Counted from the stretch's first letter, positions 17,403-26,059 are shown. The stretch is 64,000 nucleotides of DNA from Planktosalinus sp963977065 (GCA_963977065.1 CAXBNF010000001.1:186001-250000); one strand, 5' to 3'. Notes: generated by a model not told the origin, from the letters alone. Numbers and translations: made by a program.

Positions 17403-17735
17403 TTACTTCTTTTGAAGTTTTGAGTTTTGTTTTCTCAATTCTTCTAGTTTATCTTCCAGTGCTTTTAAAACATCATCCGCTTTGTAGCTTGCGTTTGAAA
17501 TGGTGTCTTCCAGTTTTTCTTCAAAACTCATTCTGGCTTCGCTTGCTTTTTTACCCAAAGCTTTGGTGGTATCTTCCAACTTCTTGGTGAGCTCTTTTTG
17601 GGCTTTTTTAGCACTCTTGCTAATGTTATCCCTTGTTTTTGAACCTTTATCGGGTGCATAAAGTATCCCTATCCCGGCACCAATTGCTGCTCCGGTTAAT
17701 AATGCTAAAAGGGTTTGTCCAGTGTTGTTTGACAT
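17403..17735 (-). CDS. YtxH-domain protein
   Basis: A 110-residue protein. The N-terminal hydrophobic, Gly/Ala-rich segment (LLALLTGAAIGAGIGILYAP, about residues 8-27) followed by DKGSKTRDNISK is the YtxH signature. The rest (about 35-108) is a long charged amphipathic helix resembling LEA or apolipoprotein-like repeats. Members are often general-stress induced. It is the first gene of the small operon with the holin-like and DUF6327-like genes. Confidence 0.88.
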   Translation of the reverse strand: MSNNTGQTLLALLTGAAIGAGIGILYAPDKGSKTRDNISKSAKKAQKELTKKLEDTTKALGKKASEARMSFEEKLEDTISNASYKADDVLKALEDKLEELRKQNSKLQKK

Positions 17736-17852
17736 AGTTGTAATTTTTAATTGTTATTAAATTTATTATACAACAAGGTACGAAGAAAATTACTGGTTTT
17801 TTGTTAATAACCGGTTAATAATTAGTGGCCTAATCTTAAAAATTTAACACTT

Positions 17853-19532
17853 TTAATTCCCTTTTGAACCCCAAGAATCACGTAGTCCTACAGTTTTATT
17901 AAATACAAGTTTGTTTGAATGACTTTCTTTGTCAACTGCAAAATAACCAATGCGTTGAAACTGAAATACTTCCTCAGTTTTAGCTGATTTTAAAGAAGGT
18001 TCTAAATAAGCGGTTGTGATCTGAAGCGAGTCTGGGTTTATGAATTCCATAAAATCTTTTTCCTTGTCAGTGTCTGGAGAGTCAACAAGGAAAAGACGAT
18101 CATAAACTCTTATTTCTGCCGGAATGGCGTGTTGTATGGAAACCCAATGAAGTGTTCCCTTTACTTTGCGTTGTGAAGCTTCTGTGCCACTTCCGCTTCG
18201 GGTATCGGGGTCATAAGTACAATGGATTTCTGTAATGTTCCCATCTGTGTCTTTAACGACGCTTTCCCCCTGAATAATATACCCATTTTTAAGTCGCACT
18301 TCTTTCCCGAGGGTTAGCCTAAAGAATTTTCGGTTGGCTTCTTCTTTAAAGTCTTCCCTTTCGATATATAGCTCACGCGAAAAAGGCACTTGTCTGTTTC
18401 CTGCACTTTCATCCTCAGGGTTGTTTTCGGCGTCAAGCCACTCTTCTTTTCCTTCGGGATAATTTGTAATAACAAGTTTTACGGGGTCAAGAACAGCCAT
18501 CACGCGCGGTGCTACTTTGTTAAGGTCTTCTCTTACGCAAAATTCCAAATGAGAAACATCAACCAAGTTGTCTCTTTTTGCAATACCAATACTGTCTGCA
18601 AAATTTCTGATGGATGCAGGTGTGTATCCCCTTCGTCTTAGACCAGAAATGGTGGGCATTCTGGGGTCATCCCATCCTGAAACCACACCCTCTTCAACCA
18701 GTTTGAGGAGTTTTCGTTTACTCACAACCGTGTGACTTACGTTTCTGCGGGCAAATTCTCGTTGTTTGGGTCTAACCCTATTTGGGTCTATAATTTGGTC
18801 TAAAAACCAATCATAAAGCTCTCTGTGTGGGAGAAACTCTAAGGTACAAAGTGAGTGAGAAACTTGTTCTACATAATCGCTTTCACCATGTGCCCAATCA
18901 TACATTGGGTATATTTTCCAATTGCCTGCAGTGCGGTGGTGGTGCTTATGAAGCACACGATACATTACAGGATCACGCATCAACATATTGGTAGCCGTCA
19001 TATCTATTTTTGCTCTTAACACGTGCTCACCTTCCTTCACATCGCCATTTTTCATTTTTTCAAAAAGGGATAAATTCTCCTCTACGCTTCGATTTCTGAA
19101 AGGGCTGTCCTTGCCGGGTTGTGTGGGAGTACCTTTTTGTTCTGCAATTTCTTGTGATGTCTGGGAGTCAACATAAGCCTTGCCGTTTTTAATCATTTGA
19201 ATGGCCCAGTTATACAATTCCTGAAAATAATCTGAAGCATAGCACTCTTTATCCCACTTGTAGCCCAACCACTCAACATCTCTTTTAATAGCATCTACAT
19301 ATTCTTGCTCTTCTTTTGCGGGATTTGTATCATCAAAACGCAGGTTAACAGGCGCCTTGTATTTTAAGCCCAAACCAAAATTGAGACAAATTGAAGTGGC
19401 GTGCCCCAGGTGTAGATATCCATTGGGCTCTGGCGGAAAACGAAAACGCAAGCTGTTGTTTGGAAATCCTCCTTTTAAATCATCTTCTATAATGTGCTCA
19501 ATAAAATTGAGTGCTTTTTCTTCTGTTGACAT
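17853..19532 (-). CDS. glnS: Glutamine--tRNA ligase
   Basis: Charges tRNA-Gln directly with glutamine. The class I motif PPEPNGYLHLGHATS (HIGH) and VSKRKLLKLVEEG (KMSKS equivalent) are present. The anticodon-binding beta-barrel domains cover the last 220 residues. The length is 559 residues from the ATG at 19532. A longer frame starting at GTG 19550 exists, but that codon overlaps the -7 promoter box at 19550-19557, so it cannot be translated from this promoter. It is divergent from folB. Confidence 0.97.
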   Translation of the reverse strand: MSTEEKALNFIEHIIEDDLKGGFPNNSLRFRFPPEPNGYLHLGHATSICLNFGLGLKYKAPVNLRFDDTNPAKEEQEYVDAIKRDVEWLGYKWDKECYASDYFQELYNWAIQMIKNGKAYVDSQTSQEIAEQKGTPTQPGKDSPFRNRSVEENLSLFEKMKNGDVKEGEHVLRAKIDMTATNMLMRDPVMYRVLHKHHHRTAGNWKIYPMYDWAHGESDYVEQVSHSLCTLEFLPHRELYDWFLDQIIDPNRVRPKQREFARRNVSHTVVSKRKLLKLVEEGVVSGWDDPRMPTISGLRRRGYTPASIRNFADSIGIAKRDNLVDVSHLEFCVREDLNKVAPRVMAVLDPVKLVITNYPEGKEEWLDAENNPEDESAGNRQVPFSRELYIEREDFKEEANRKFFRLTLGKEVRLKNGYIIQGESVVKDTDGNITEIHCTYDPDTRSGSGTEASQRKVKGTLHWVSIQHAIPAEIRVYDRLFLVDSPDTDKEKDFMEFINPDSLQITTAYLEPSLKSAKTEEVFQFQRIGYFAVDKESHSNKLVFNKTVGLRDSWGSKGN

Positions 19533-19549
19533 AGTTGTATTTTGAGGCA

Positions 19550-19557
19550 CAAAGGTA
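19550..19557 (-). promoter_or_regulatory. Probable glnS promoter, -7 box
   Basis: Read on the minus strand this is TACCTTTG, an exact TAnnTTTG. It implies a short leader, on the order of a dozen bases, before the ATG at 19532 and excludes the upstream GTG as start. Confidence 0.6.
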
Positions 19558-19579
19558 TTAAAATTATGGTTTTAAGTTG

Positions 19580-19608
19580 TTGCTTACTCGTGACAAGTTA
19601 TATCTTTG
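19580..19608 (+). promoter_or_regulatory. Probable folB promoter
   Basis: TTG at 19580-19582 and TATCTTTG at 19601-19608 are 18 bases apart, a textbook Bacteroidota -33/-7 pair. It lies inside the longest open frame that covers folB and so fixes the true start downstream. Confidence 0.7.
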
Positions 19609-19631
19609 TTAGATATAAAATTTTTTTAGTT

Positions 19632-19988
19632 TTGGGAAGTATAAGATTAAAGCAAATAAAGGTTTATGCTTATCACGGTTGCTTAGTTGAAGAGGAAAAA
19701 ATTGGATCTGATTATCTTGTGGATTTAAAAGTAAAAGCGAGCCTGGCCGAAGCCTCTAACACTGACAGCCTGAAAGATACTGTTGATTATGTTCATTTAA
19801 ACAGGATTGTCAAAGAGGAAATGGCTAAAAGGTCAAAATTGCTGGAGCATGTGGGTAAGCGCATTATTGACAGGATTTTTAAAGAACTTTTACTGGTGAA
19901 TGAAATCAAGGTTCAAGTTTCTAAGGTGAATCCACCGATTGGTGGAAATGTTGCAGAGGTTATTGTGTCAATGAAAGCGAAACGCTAA
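19632..19988 (+). CDS. folB: Dihydroneopterin aldolase
   Basis: Converts dihydroneopterin to 6-hydroxymethyl-dihydropterin and glycolaldehyde in folate synthesis. Conserved family segments are present: VYAYHGCLVEEEKIGSDY near the N-terminus, DTVDYVHLNRIV in the middle, LLEHVGKRIIDRI with the substrate-binding Glu, and VQVSKVNPPIGG. I placed the start at the TTG at 19632 (reading MGSIRLKQIKVYAYHG). That gives the usual 118 residues and lies just downstream of the promoter. The open frame extends to 19542, but that extension crosses the promoter and lacks homology to the family. Confidence 0.9.
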   Translation: MGSIRLKQIKVYAYHGCLVEEEKIGSDYLVDLKVKASLAEASNTDSLKDTVDYVHLNRIVKEEMAKRSKLLEHVGKRIIDRIFKELLLVNEIKVQVSKVNPPIGGNVAEVIVSMKAKR

Positions 19989-20025
19989 ATCAATCATTTA
20001 GATAGTAATTGAAATTAAATTTTTT

Positions 20026-20033
20026 TACATTTG
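20026..20033 (+). promoter_or_regulatory. Probable tRNA-Cys promoter, -7 box
   Basis: TACATTTG matches TAnnTTTG exactly and ends 53 bases before the tRNA. A hairpin repeat lies between it and the tRNA. Confidence 0.5.
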
Positions 20034-20064
20034 CAAACTCTAATTCTGAACTATGGATTATGAG

Positions 20065-20084
20065 ATACCCGTCTTCGCGGGTAT
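20065..20084. repeat. 20-bp palindromic repeat just before tRNA-Cys
   Basis: ATACCCGTCTTCGCGGGTAT has 8-base arms (one G-T pair) around CTTC. It resembles the palindrome within gltX (11788-11807) in length, loop size and the CCCG/CGGG core. It ends 2 bases before the tRNA, so in the precursor it could form a hairpin next to the RNase P site. Confidence 0.6.
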
Positions 20085-20086
20085 AG

Positions 20087-20157
20087 GGCATCGTGGCCGA
20101 GGGGCTAGGCACCGGTCTGCAAAACCGTTTACTCCGGTTCGAATCCGGACGATGCCT
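20087..20157 (+). tRNA. tRNA-Cys (anticodon GCA)
   Basis: A 71-base cloverleaf. The acceptor stem is GGCATCG/CGATGCC, the anticodon loop CTGCAAA carries GCA, the T arm is TCCGG-TTCGAAT-CCGGA, and the discriminator base is T, as expected for cysteine tRNAs. The first pair of the anticodon stem is mismatched (C-T). The CCA end is not encoded. Confidence 0.95.
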
Positions 20158-20167
20158 CAAAAGTAAA

Positions 20168-20200
20168 AACCTCTTCATTGAAAAATGAGGAGGTTTTTTT
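20168..20200 (+). terminator. Intrinsic terminator after tRNA-Cys
   Basis: A 12-bp stem (AACCTCTTCATT / AATGAGGAGGTT, one G-T pair) with a short A-rich loop is followed by a T run. Confidence 0.85.
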
Positions 20201-20253
20201 GTTTACTCAGGTTTGCACTAAACTTCGAGGTGTAGGATGATCTTAAAAAGTTT

Positions 20254-20940
20254 TTAAATAGTTGGTATCCTTCTCTCTATTTGATCTTCAATAGTGCCGT
20301 TTATTTGTTTTGGGAAAGTGCCCTTAACCAAAAGCACCCCTCCAGAAATAATAATGATGATACTTATAATGCGCTTTACTATATAAATCCTGTAAGGAGT
20401 TAATTTTTTATTGAGTTTTTTTGCGGCAAGTATTTTAAAAATATCGATAAATAAATAGGTTCCCAGAATGGCACCAAAGAAAAAAGTGATACGTTTAGTT
20501 TCCATTTCTAGTTGAGGTCCAAAGACAATCAATACACCTAACCAGAACCCTAGCACACCTATGTTTATAAAGTTTAAGAAAAAACCTTTAATAAATAATT
20601 GAAAGTAATTATTCTTTTTAATTACTGAAATTGTAGGGTCTTCTTGATTGAGGTAGCTCTTTTTGTTTTTTATGAGCGAAATAATTCCATAGGTTACAAA
20701 GAGGGCGCCGCCAAAAATATAAAGCGCCGGGTCGTCTTTGATTTTTTGAAGTAATTGATTGGTACTGAAATAAGCAATTAAAATAAAAACCATGTCTGCA
20801 AAAACAACCCCTAAGTCTAAGGCAATGGCTGCTCTAACCCCTTTTACAGCACTGGTCTCAAGAAGCACAAAAAAAACAGGCCCAATTAAAAAAGCAAGGA
20901 AAAATCCTAAAGGAATTGCTGTAAGTAAATCTTCAATCAT
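20254..20940 (-). CDS. LysE/RhtB-family amino-acid exporter
   Basis: A 228-residue inner-membrane protein with six predicted membrane segments. The N-terminal signature IPLGFFLAFLIGPVFFVLLE (about residues 9-28) and the central Pro/Gly-containing helices fit the LysE translocator family. A basic loop separates helices 3 and 4, and the membrane segment GFFLNFINIGVLGFWLGVL follows it. The substrate cannot be inferred. It is on the minus strand, 55 bases downstream of rnr's coding end, and may share a transcript with an upstream gene. Confidence 0.88.
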   Translation of the reverse strand: MIEDLLTAIPLGFFLAFLIGPVFFVLLETSAVKGVRAAIALDLGVVFADMVFILIAYFSTNQLLQKIKDDPALYIFGGALFVTYGIISLIKNKKSYLNQEDPTISVIKKNNYFQLFIKGFFLNFINIGVLGFWLGVLIVFGPQLEMETKRITFFFGAILGTYLFIDIFKILAAKKLNKKLTPYRIYIVKRIISIIIIISGGVLLVKGTFPKQINGTIEDQIERRIPTI

Positions 20941-20995
20941 GGTTTCAGATTCTGTTAAACAAAATTAAAATTTCTTGTTTAACCTAAAAATAGTT

Positions 20996-23197
20996 CTAGT
21001 TATCTACATCGTCACGGCTTCCAATTAATGTAAAATCAAGTTGTTTTTTAACCAAGTCGGCTTGTTTTACTTTTACATATACTTCATCACCAAGCTGATA
21101 TACTTTTTTAGTTTTACTTCCCACCACTGCATACTCGTCTCTGTCAAAGGTGTAATGATCGTCTCTAAGCTCTCGCAAACTCACCATACCTTCACATTTA
21201 TTTTCAATGATTTCAACATAAATACCCCATTCTGTTACTCCAGAGATGACTCCTAAAAATTTTTCATCTTTATGATCCACCATATATTTTACCTGCATGT
21301 ACTTGATGCTGTCTCTTTCTGCATTGGTCGCCAGGCTTTCCATGTCACTGGAATGACGGCACTTTTCTTCATAAACTTCTTCTTTTTGTGATGGATTTCC
21401 ATCAAGATACATTTGAAGAAGACGGTGCACCATTACGTCTGGATAACGCCGAATAGGCGAAGTAAAATGTGAGTAATAATCAAAAGCAAGTCCATAATGA
21501 CCAATATTGTGTGTGGAATATTCTGCCTTACTCATCGTTCTAATTGCAAGGGTATCAATCAGGTTTTGTTCCTTTTTTCCTTTTACATCTACTAAAAGTT
21601 TATTTAAAGAAGCGTTAGTAGTTTTTCTGTCACGGGTATTGATTTTGTACCCAAACTGCTTAATAATATTACCAAGGGCAGCTAATTTTTCATCATTAGG
21701 CTCATCATGTATTCGATAAATAAAAGTTTTTTTGGGGTTTTGTTTTCCTATGAATTCAGCTACTTTTTTATTAGCAAGTAACATGAATTCTTCTATAAGG
21801 TGATTGGCTTCTTTACTTTCTTTAAAAAAAACACCTTCGGGGTTATTTTCTTTGTCTAAGATAAATTTTACTTCCACTTTATCAAAGGAGATGGCACCGT
21901 TTTGCATACGTTTTCGGCGCATGGTTTTAGCAAGTTTATTGAGCGTTTTTATAGCATCAACAATGTTTTCCTTTACGTGATAGGTTTCGCCACTGAGCGA
22001 AATTTCTGCCGGTATTTCTCCTTTTCCGGTTTCTATGATTTGTTGTGCTTCCTCATAAGCAAAACGGGCATCACTGTATGTGACTGTTCTTCCAAACCAA
22101 TTTTTTCTAACTTCAGCTTTTTCATTGATTTCAAAAACCGCAGAAAAAGTGAACTTTTCTTCATTTGGTCTTAGCGAACAAGCAAAATTGGATAACACTT
22201 CTGGAAGCATTGGCACCACTCTATCAACCAGATAAACTGAGGTGGCACGTTCATAAGCTTCATCGTCTAAAATGGTATCGGGTTGTAAATAATGAGACAC
22301 ATCTGCAATGTGAATCCCAATTTCATAATTTCCATTTTCCAAAACCCGAAAACTTAATGCATCATCAAAATCTTTTGCGTCTGCGGGATCAATTGTGAAA
22401 GTTAGTACTTCACGCATATCCCTGCGTTTTTTTATTTCATCTGTATTTATTTTTGTGTCAATGTTTTTAGCGAAAGCTTCAACTTCCGGAGGAAAATCAT
22501 AAGGCAGTCCATATTGTGCAAGGATGGAATGAATTTCTGTATTGTGTTCTCCCGGTTTTCCAAGCACTTTGATGACAGTTCCAAGCGGTGAATCTGCTTT
22601 TTCTGGCCATTCATCCATTCTCACTAATACTTTATCGCCCTGTTGAGCATCTCCAATTTTTTCCTTAGAAATAAAAATATCAGTGTACATTTTTCCATCT
22701 GAAGTCGCAACAAATGCAAAATTTTTCTGGATGTCGATGACCCCCACAAATTCTGTTTTATTTCTTTTAATGATACTAGTTATTTCTCCCTCGAGTTTGG
22801 CGTTTTTTCTACGTTTAAAAATATAGACTTCAACTTCATCTCCGTGTAAGGCTTTGTTTATATTTTTATTGGTTATAAATACATCATCTTCCAGACCTTC
22901 TACAATCACATAACCTTGTCCTCTGGCGGTCATGTCTAGTCTTCCTGTGTGGTATTGGTTGCCTTTTTTAATTCTGTATTTTCCTCGTTCAATTTCTTCA
23001 ATTTGTTCTTTTCCCTGAAGATCTTTTAATTTTTTTATAATTTGATTTCTACTACTAGCATCATCTACGCCAAGTTTAGCGCCAATTTGTTTGTAATTAA
23101 AGGTATTTGTGGGATTTAAAAGAAGTATTTTTAAGATACTTTCTGAGAGATTGGGAATCTTATTTGAGGAATTTTTTCTTTTCTTTTTTGCAGACAT
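20996..23197 (-). CDS. rnr: Ribonuclease R
   Basis: A processive 3'-5' exoribonuclease that degrades structured RNA. The 733 residues hold an N-terminal winged-helix segment (about 15-75), two cold-shock domains (about 80-220), the RNB catalytic domain (about 255-600) and a C-terminal S1 domain (about 640-725). The catalytic metal site DPADAKDFDDAL carries Asp270, Asp276, Asp278 and Asp279. HIADVSHYL and TSPIRRYPDVMVHR are further RNB signatures. The N-terminus is Lys/Arg-rich. It is divergent from the DUF2007 gene. Confidence 0.97.
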   Translation of the reverse strand: MSAKKKRKNSSNKIPNLSESILKILLLNPTNTFNYKQIGAKLGVDDASSRNQIIKKLKDLQGKEQIEEIERGKYRIKKGNQYHTGRLDMTARGQGYVIVEGLEDDVFITNKNINKALHGDEVEVYIFKRRKNAKLEGEITSIIKRNKTEFVGVIDIQKNFAFVATSDGKMYTDIFISKEKIGDAQQGDKVLVRMDEWPEKADSPLGTVIKVLGKPGEHNTEIHSILAQYGLPYDFPPEVEAFAKNIDTKINTDEIKKRRDMREVLTFTIDPADAKDFDDALSFRVLENGNYEIGIHIADVSHYLQPDTILDDEAYERATSVYLVDRVVPMLPEVLSNFACSLRPNEEKFTFSAVFEINEKAEVRKNWFGRTVTYSDARFAYEEAQQIIETGKGEIPAEISLSGETYHVKENIVDAIKTLNKLAKTMRRKRMQNGAISFDKVEVKFILDKENNPEGVFFKESKEANHLIEEFMLLANKKVAEFIGKQNPKKTFIYRIHDEPNDEKLAALGNIIKQFGYKINTRDRKTTNASLNKLLVDVKGKKEQNLIDTLAIRTMSKAEYSTHNIGHYGLAFDYYSHFTSPIRRYPDVMVHRLLQMYLDGNPSQKEEVYEEKCRHSSDMESLATNAERDSIKYMQVKYMVDHKDEKFLGVISGVTEWGIYVEIIENKCEGMVSLRELRDDHYTFDRDEYAVVGSKTKKVYQLGDEVYVKVKQADLVKKQLDFTLIGSRDDVDN

Positions 23198-23316
23198 GCA
23201 TTGTATTTTTTTTAGATGTTAAAATTACGTCATATTTGTGAAAGTATCTCATTCTCACACTAAAGATTTAGTATCTTAGTAAAAACCAATCTTTTTTTAA
23301 AAATTAATTTTGAGAG

Positions 23317-23556
23317 ATGAAAAATTTTGTAGTGGCTGCTATATTTACCTATGCTCACGAATTTGCTGTTTTGAGATTGATTCTTGAACAAAAAGAAATT
23401 TCTCATTTTTTTCAAAATGAAACTATGTTAAGTGTGCTTCCTTTTCATTCTCATGCCCTTGGAGGAATTCGATTAATGGTCCATGAAAATGATTTGGAAG
23501 AAGTCTATCAAATTATAGACGATTTAAAACACAATAAAGATCTTCATATTGTTTAA
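23317..23556 (+). CDS. DUF2007-like small protein (putative signal-transducing protein)
   Basis: A 79-residue soluble protein. The pattern of a beta strand (FVVAAIFTYAHEFAVLR), a helix with ILEQKEISHFF, a loop with LGGIRLMVHENDLEEVYQII and an acidic helix matches the DUF2007 ferredoxin-like domain. Function is unknown. It is the last gene before the AT-rich 550-base region that may be the origin. The start is the ATG at 23317. Confidence 0.7.
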   Translation: MKNFVVAAIFTYAHEFAVLRLILEQKEISHFFQNETMLSVLPFHSHALGGIRLMVHENDLEEVYQIIDDLKHNKDLHIV

Positions 23557-24029
23557 GATTATCAACAATTATAATATATCTATTATTTTTTATTTTAAAT
23601 TTTAAAAAGAAAATGATGACTATTATAGTGTGTTAATTTGTAGTATAACTTTTTAAAAATATGATTTGATTTTTAGTTATGACCAATTTTAAACCAGTTA
23701 TAAACAACTTAAATTTTCTTAAATATATTGAAAATAAGCTATTTTAAAATAAAAATGAACAGTTGTCAATAAACTTTATAAACTATAATTTTTTAATAAA
23801 TTATAATTAAAAATGTGGTTTATAACTCTCTAATTGATGCGTATAACTTTATAAGAAAATAGGATTTCTTTTTTAGGTTAAATAATAAAAAAAAGCATAT
23901 TGAAAATTCTATTTTAAGAAGCAAGAACTTTTTTTCTTTTTCAATCTGTAATTATAAACAAATTATATAAACTAATAATCACCTTATTATTAAGCTATTG
24001 TAAATAGAAATTAACAATCCATTTATTAG
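23557..24029. other. Gene-free, extremely AT-rich region, candidate oriC
   Basis: I see no plausible gene between 23557 and 24106. Base composition is by eye 80% A+T or more. The stretch contains five sequences of form TTATnnACA, on either strand: TTATCAACA (23559-23567), TTATAAACA (23698-23706 and 23952-23960), TTATTGACA (minus strand, about 23763-23771) and TTATTAACA (minus strand, 24031-24039). TTATCAACA differs from the DnaA box TTATCCACA at one base; the others differ at two. Nearby mnmG and two parS sites support an origin-proximal position. This is an inference, since no perfect DnaA box is present. Confidence 0.4.
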
Positions 24030-24058
24030 TTGTTAATAAGCAGGGTTTTGTACTTTTG
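24030..24058 (+). promoter_or_regulatory. Probable rpiB promoter
   Basis: TTG at 24030-24032 and TACTTTTG at 24051-24058 are 18 bases apart, matching the Bacteroidota -33/-7 pattern. The leader to rpiB would be about 45 bases. Confidence 0.65.
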
Positions 24059-24106
24059 TCTTATCAATAATTAACTTAATAGCTAGCTGCTTACGCTAAA
24101 AATATC

Positions 24107-24538
24107 ATGAAAATAGCCATTGGAAATGATCACGCAGGAACCGAATATAAATTTGCAATCTTAAACTTTTTAAAAGAAAAAGGCATTGAAGTTATCAATC
24201 ATGGAACCGATGAAGAATCCAGTGTTGATTATCCCGATTTTGTTCATCCTGTTGCAAAAGCTGTCGAAAATAATGAAGTTGATTTTGGAATCATTATTTG
24301 TGGTAGCGGTAACGGTGCATCAATGACCGCAAACAAACATCAAAATGTTCGTTCTGCTCTTTGTTGGACAAAAGAAATAACAGAGCTGGCTCGACTTCAT
24401 AATGATGCAAATATTTTAAGTCTTCCTGCACGTTTTATTTCAAAGCCCCAGGCACTTGAAATGGTGAAAACTTTTTTAGACACTTCTTTTGAAGGAGGAA
24501 GACATCAAAATCGAGTAAATAAAATACCTTGTAATTAA
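24107..24538 (+). CDS. rpiB: Ribose-5-phosphate isomerase B
   Basis: Interconverts ribose 5-phosphate and ribulose 5-phosphate in the pentose phosphate pathway. The 143 residues include the N-terminal IAIGNDHAGTEYK with the phosphate-binding His, the catalytic Cys65 in IIICGSGNGASMTANK, and the C-terminal LDTSFEGGRHQNRVNKI with the phosphate-binding Arg residues. The length is standard. It is followed 16 bases later by the cation exporter on the same strand, so the two may be co-transcribed. Confidence 0.95.
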   Translation: MKIAIGNDHAGTEYKFAILNFLKEKGIEVINHGTDEESSVDYPDFVHPVAKAVENNEVDFGIIICGSGNGASMTANKHQNVRSALCWTKEITELARLHNDANILSLPARFISKPQALEMVKTFLDTSFEGGRHQNRVNKIPCN

Positions 24539-24554
24539 TTTCTAATACCCCGTT

Positions 24555-25466
24555 ATGGGACACGAACATTACCATCAAAAATCTTCTCAAGTTCAAGGAA
24601 GTAAGGTTTTATTATCAATTATTTTAAACTCCATTCTCACCGTTGCTCAGCTAATTGGTGGAATTATTTCAGGAAGTCTTGCACTCATTTCAGACACCCT
24701 TCACAACTTTAGTGATGTTATTTCATTATCAATAACATATTTTGCTAATAAACTTATAAGAAAAGAAGCTTCTTATAAACGCACTTTTGGTTATAAACGC
24801 GCCGAAATTATGGCCGCTTTTATCAATTCAGCAACCATTGTAATTGTTGCTTTCTATTTGATTTATGAAGCGATTCAACGTTTTATAGAACCACAAGAGA
24901 TAGGTAGTGATATTGTTATTTGGATGGCATTACTCGGGATTGTTGTTGATGGTTTTAGTATGCTACTGCTTAAAAAGGATTCTGATAAGAATATGAATAT
25001 GAAATCAGCCTACCTACATATGTTGTCTGATTTAGGTTCGTCAGTTGCTGTTTTAATTGGTGGTTTGTTGATGAAATTTTATGAAATTTGGTGGATCGAC
25101 GCAGTTTTGACTTTAATTATCGCTTTCTATCTTATTTATGTGGGTTATGATTTACTAAATAAATCTTTTAAAGTTTTGATGCTCTATACACCACAAGACG
25201 TGAAAGTTGAAGAAATTACTAAGAAAGTAAATAACTTGCCCGGAATCAAAAGTATCCACCACATTCACATTTGGCAACTCAATGAGGATGAAGTGCATCT
25301 TGAAGCACATTTAGAATTTAATAAAGATGTAAAAATTTCTGAATTTGATCGTTTACTTTTAGAGCTGGAAGAGCTTTTACTTCGCGATTTTGGCATCAAT
25401 CACATCACTATTCAACCGGAATTCCAAAAAAAGGAAAAAAGCAAAGAAGTAATAGTACAAGATTAA
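24555..25466 (+). CDS. Cation diffusion facilitator (Zn/Cd/Co exporter, CzcD-like)
   Basis: A 303-residue inner-membrane metal/proton antiporter. Six membrane segments are expected between about residues 18 and 205. Transport-site residues are visible in helix 2 (SDTLHNFSD) and helix 5 (LHMLSDLGS). The C-terminal cytoplasmic domain (about 210-295) includes IKSIHHIHIWQLNEDEVHLEAH, the metal-sensing fold of this family. The N-terminus is His-rich (MGHEHYHQK), as is frequent in zinc exporters. The stop codon overlaps the convergent lipoprotein gene by 4 bases. Confidence 0.93.
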   Translation: MGHEHYHQKSSQVQGSKVLLSIILNSILTVAQLIGGIISGSLALISDTLHNFSDVISLSITYFANKLIRKEASYKRTFGYKRAEIMAAFINSATIVIVAFYLIYEAIQRFIEPQEIGSDIVIWMALLGIVVDGFSMLLLKKDSDKNMNMKSAYLHMLSDLGSSVAVLIGGLLMKFYEIWWIDAVLTLIIAFYLIYVGYDLLNKSFKVLMLYTPQDVKVEEITKKVNNLPGIKSIHHIHIWQLNEDEVHLEAHLEFNKDVKISEFDRLLLELEELLLRDFGINHITIQPEFQKKEKSKEVIVQD

Positions 25467-25981
25467 TCATTTACCATTTCTAGTTTATTGTCCACCCAAA
25501 TACTTTCTAACACAAAAGGTGCAGTGTCCCAGTACATATGCTCCTGAACAATTTTTCCATCTTCAAACTTTGAAGTGATATGAACGATGATTTCAGATTT
25601 ATTTCCGCTTTCAGCGAAAATACCCGTCCAAACACCCCAAAAACTCACCCAAGTCGTTCCTTTACTGTCAATAATCATTTCAACAGTCTGGTTTTCGGTG
25701 GTTGAATAGTTATAAGAATCCATTTGAGAAAGTAAAATTTTGTGTTCTTCAATCGCTTCCTGTATGGACCTGGGATTGCTATTTACCCGGTTGTGGTAGA
25801 TTTTTGCATCTTCTTTATAATGAGTTATATAGGACCCCCAATCACCGGCTTCATAGTCTTTAATCATTTGTCGCATCGTGTCAATTTCCGGTGAACTTTC
25901 AGTAAAATAATTTTTTGATGTGTCTTTGCAAGAGGTAGAAAGAAGCAGGAGTAAAATCGGAAAAACAATCAATTTTTTCAT
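25463..25981 (-). CDS. NTF2/SnoaL-like lipoprotein
   Basis: A 172-residue protein with a lipoprotein signal peptide ending LLSTSC (Cys18). The mature part has the alpha+beta pattern of an NTF2-like cone: a helix with MRQMIKDYEAGDWGSYITHYKEDAKIY, then strands TVEMIIDSKGTTWVSFWGVW and IIVHITSKFEDGKIVQEHMY. The fold hosts many enzymes and ligand-binding proteins, and no catalytic set is evident. It is convergent with the cation exporter. Confidence 0.75.
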   Translation of the reverse strand: MKKLIVFPILLLLLSTSCKDTSKNYFTESSPEIDTMRQMIKDYEAGDWGSYITHYKEDAKIYHNRVNSNPRSIQEAIEEHKILLSQMDSYNYSTTENQTVEMIIDSKGTTWVSFWGVWTGIFAESGNKSEIIVHITSKFEDGKIVQEHMYWDTAPFVLESIWVDNKLEMVND

Positions 25982-26059
25982 AGGGAGTATGATTTCAGTT
26001 TATAAAGATAGATTTTTTGTGTTCAAAATACCTATTTTAGCTTTCAATTATTTCTATAT

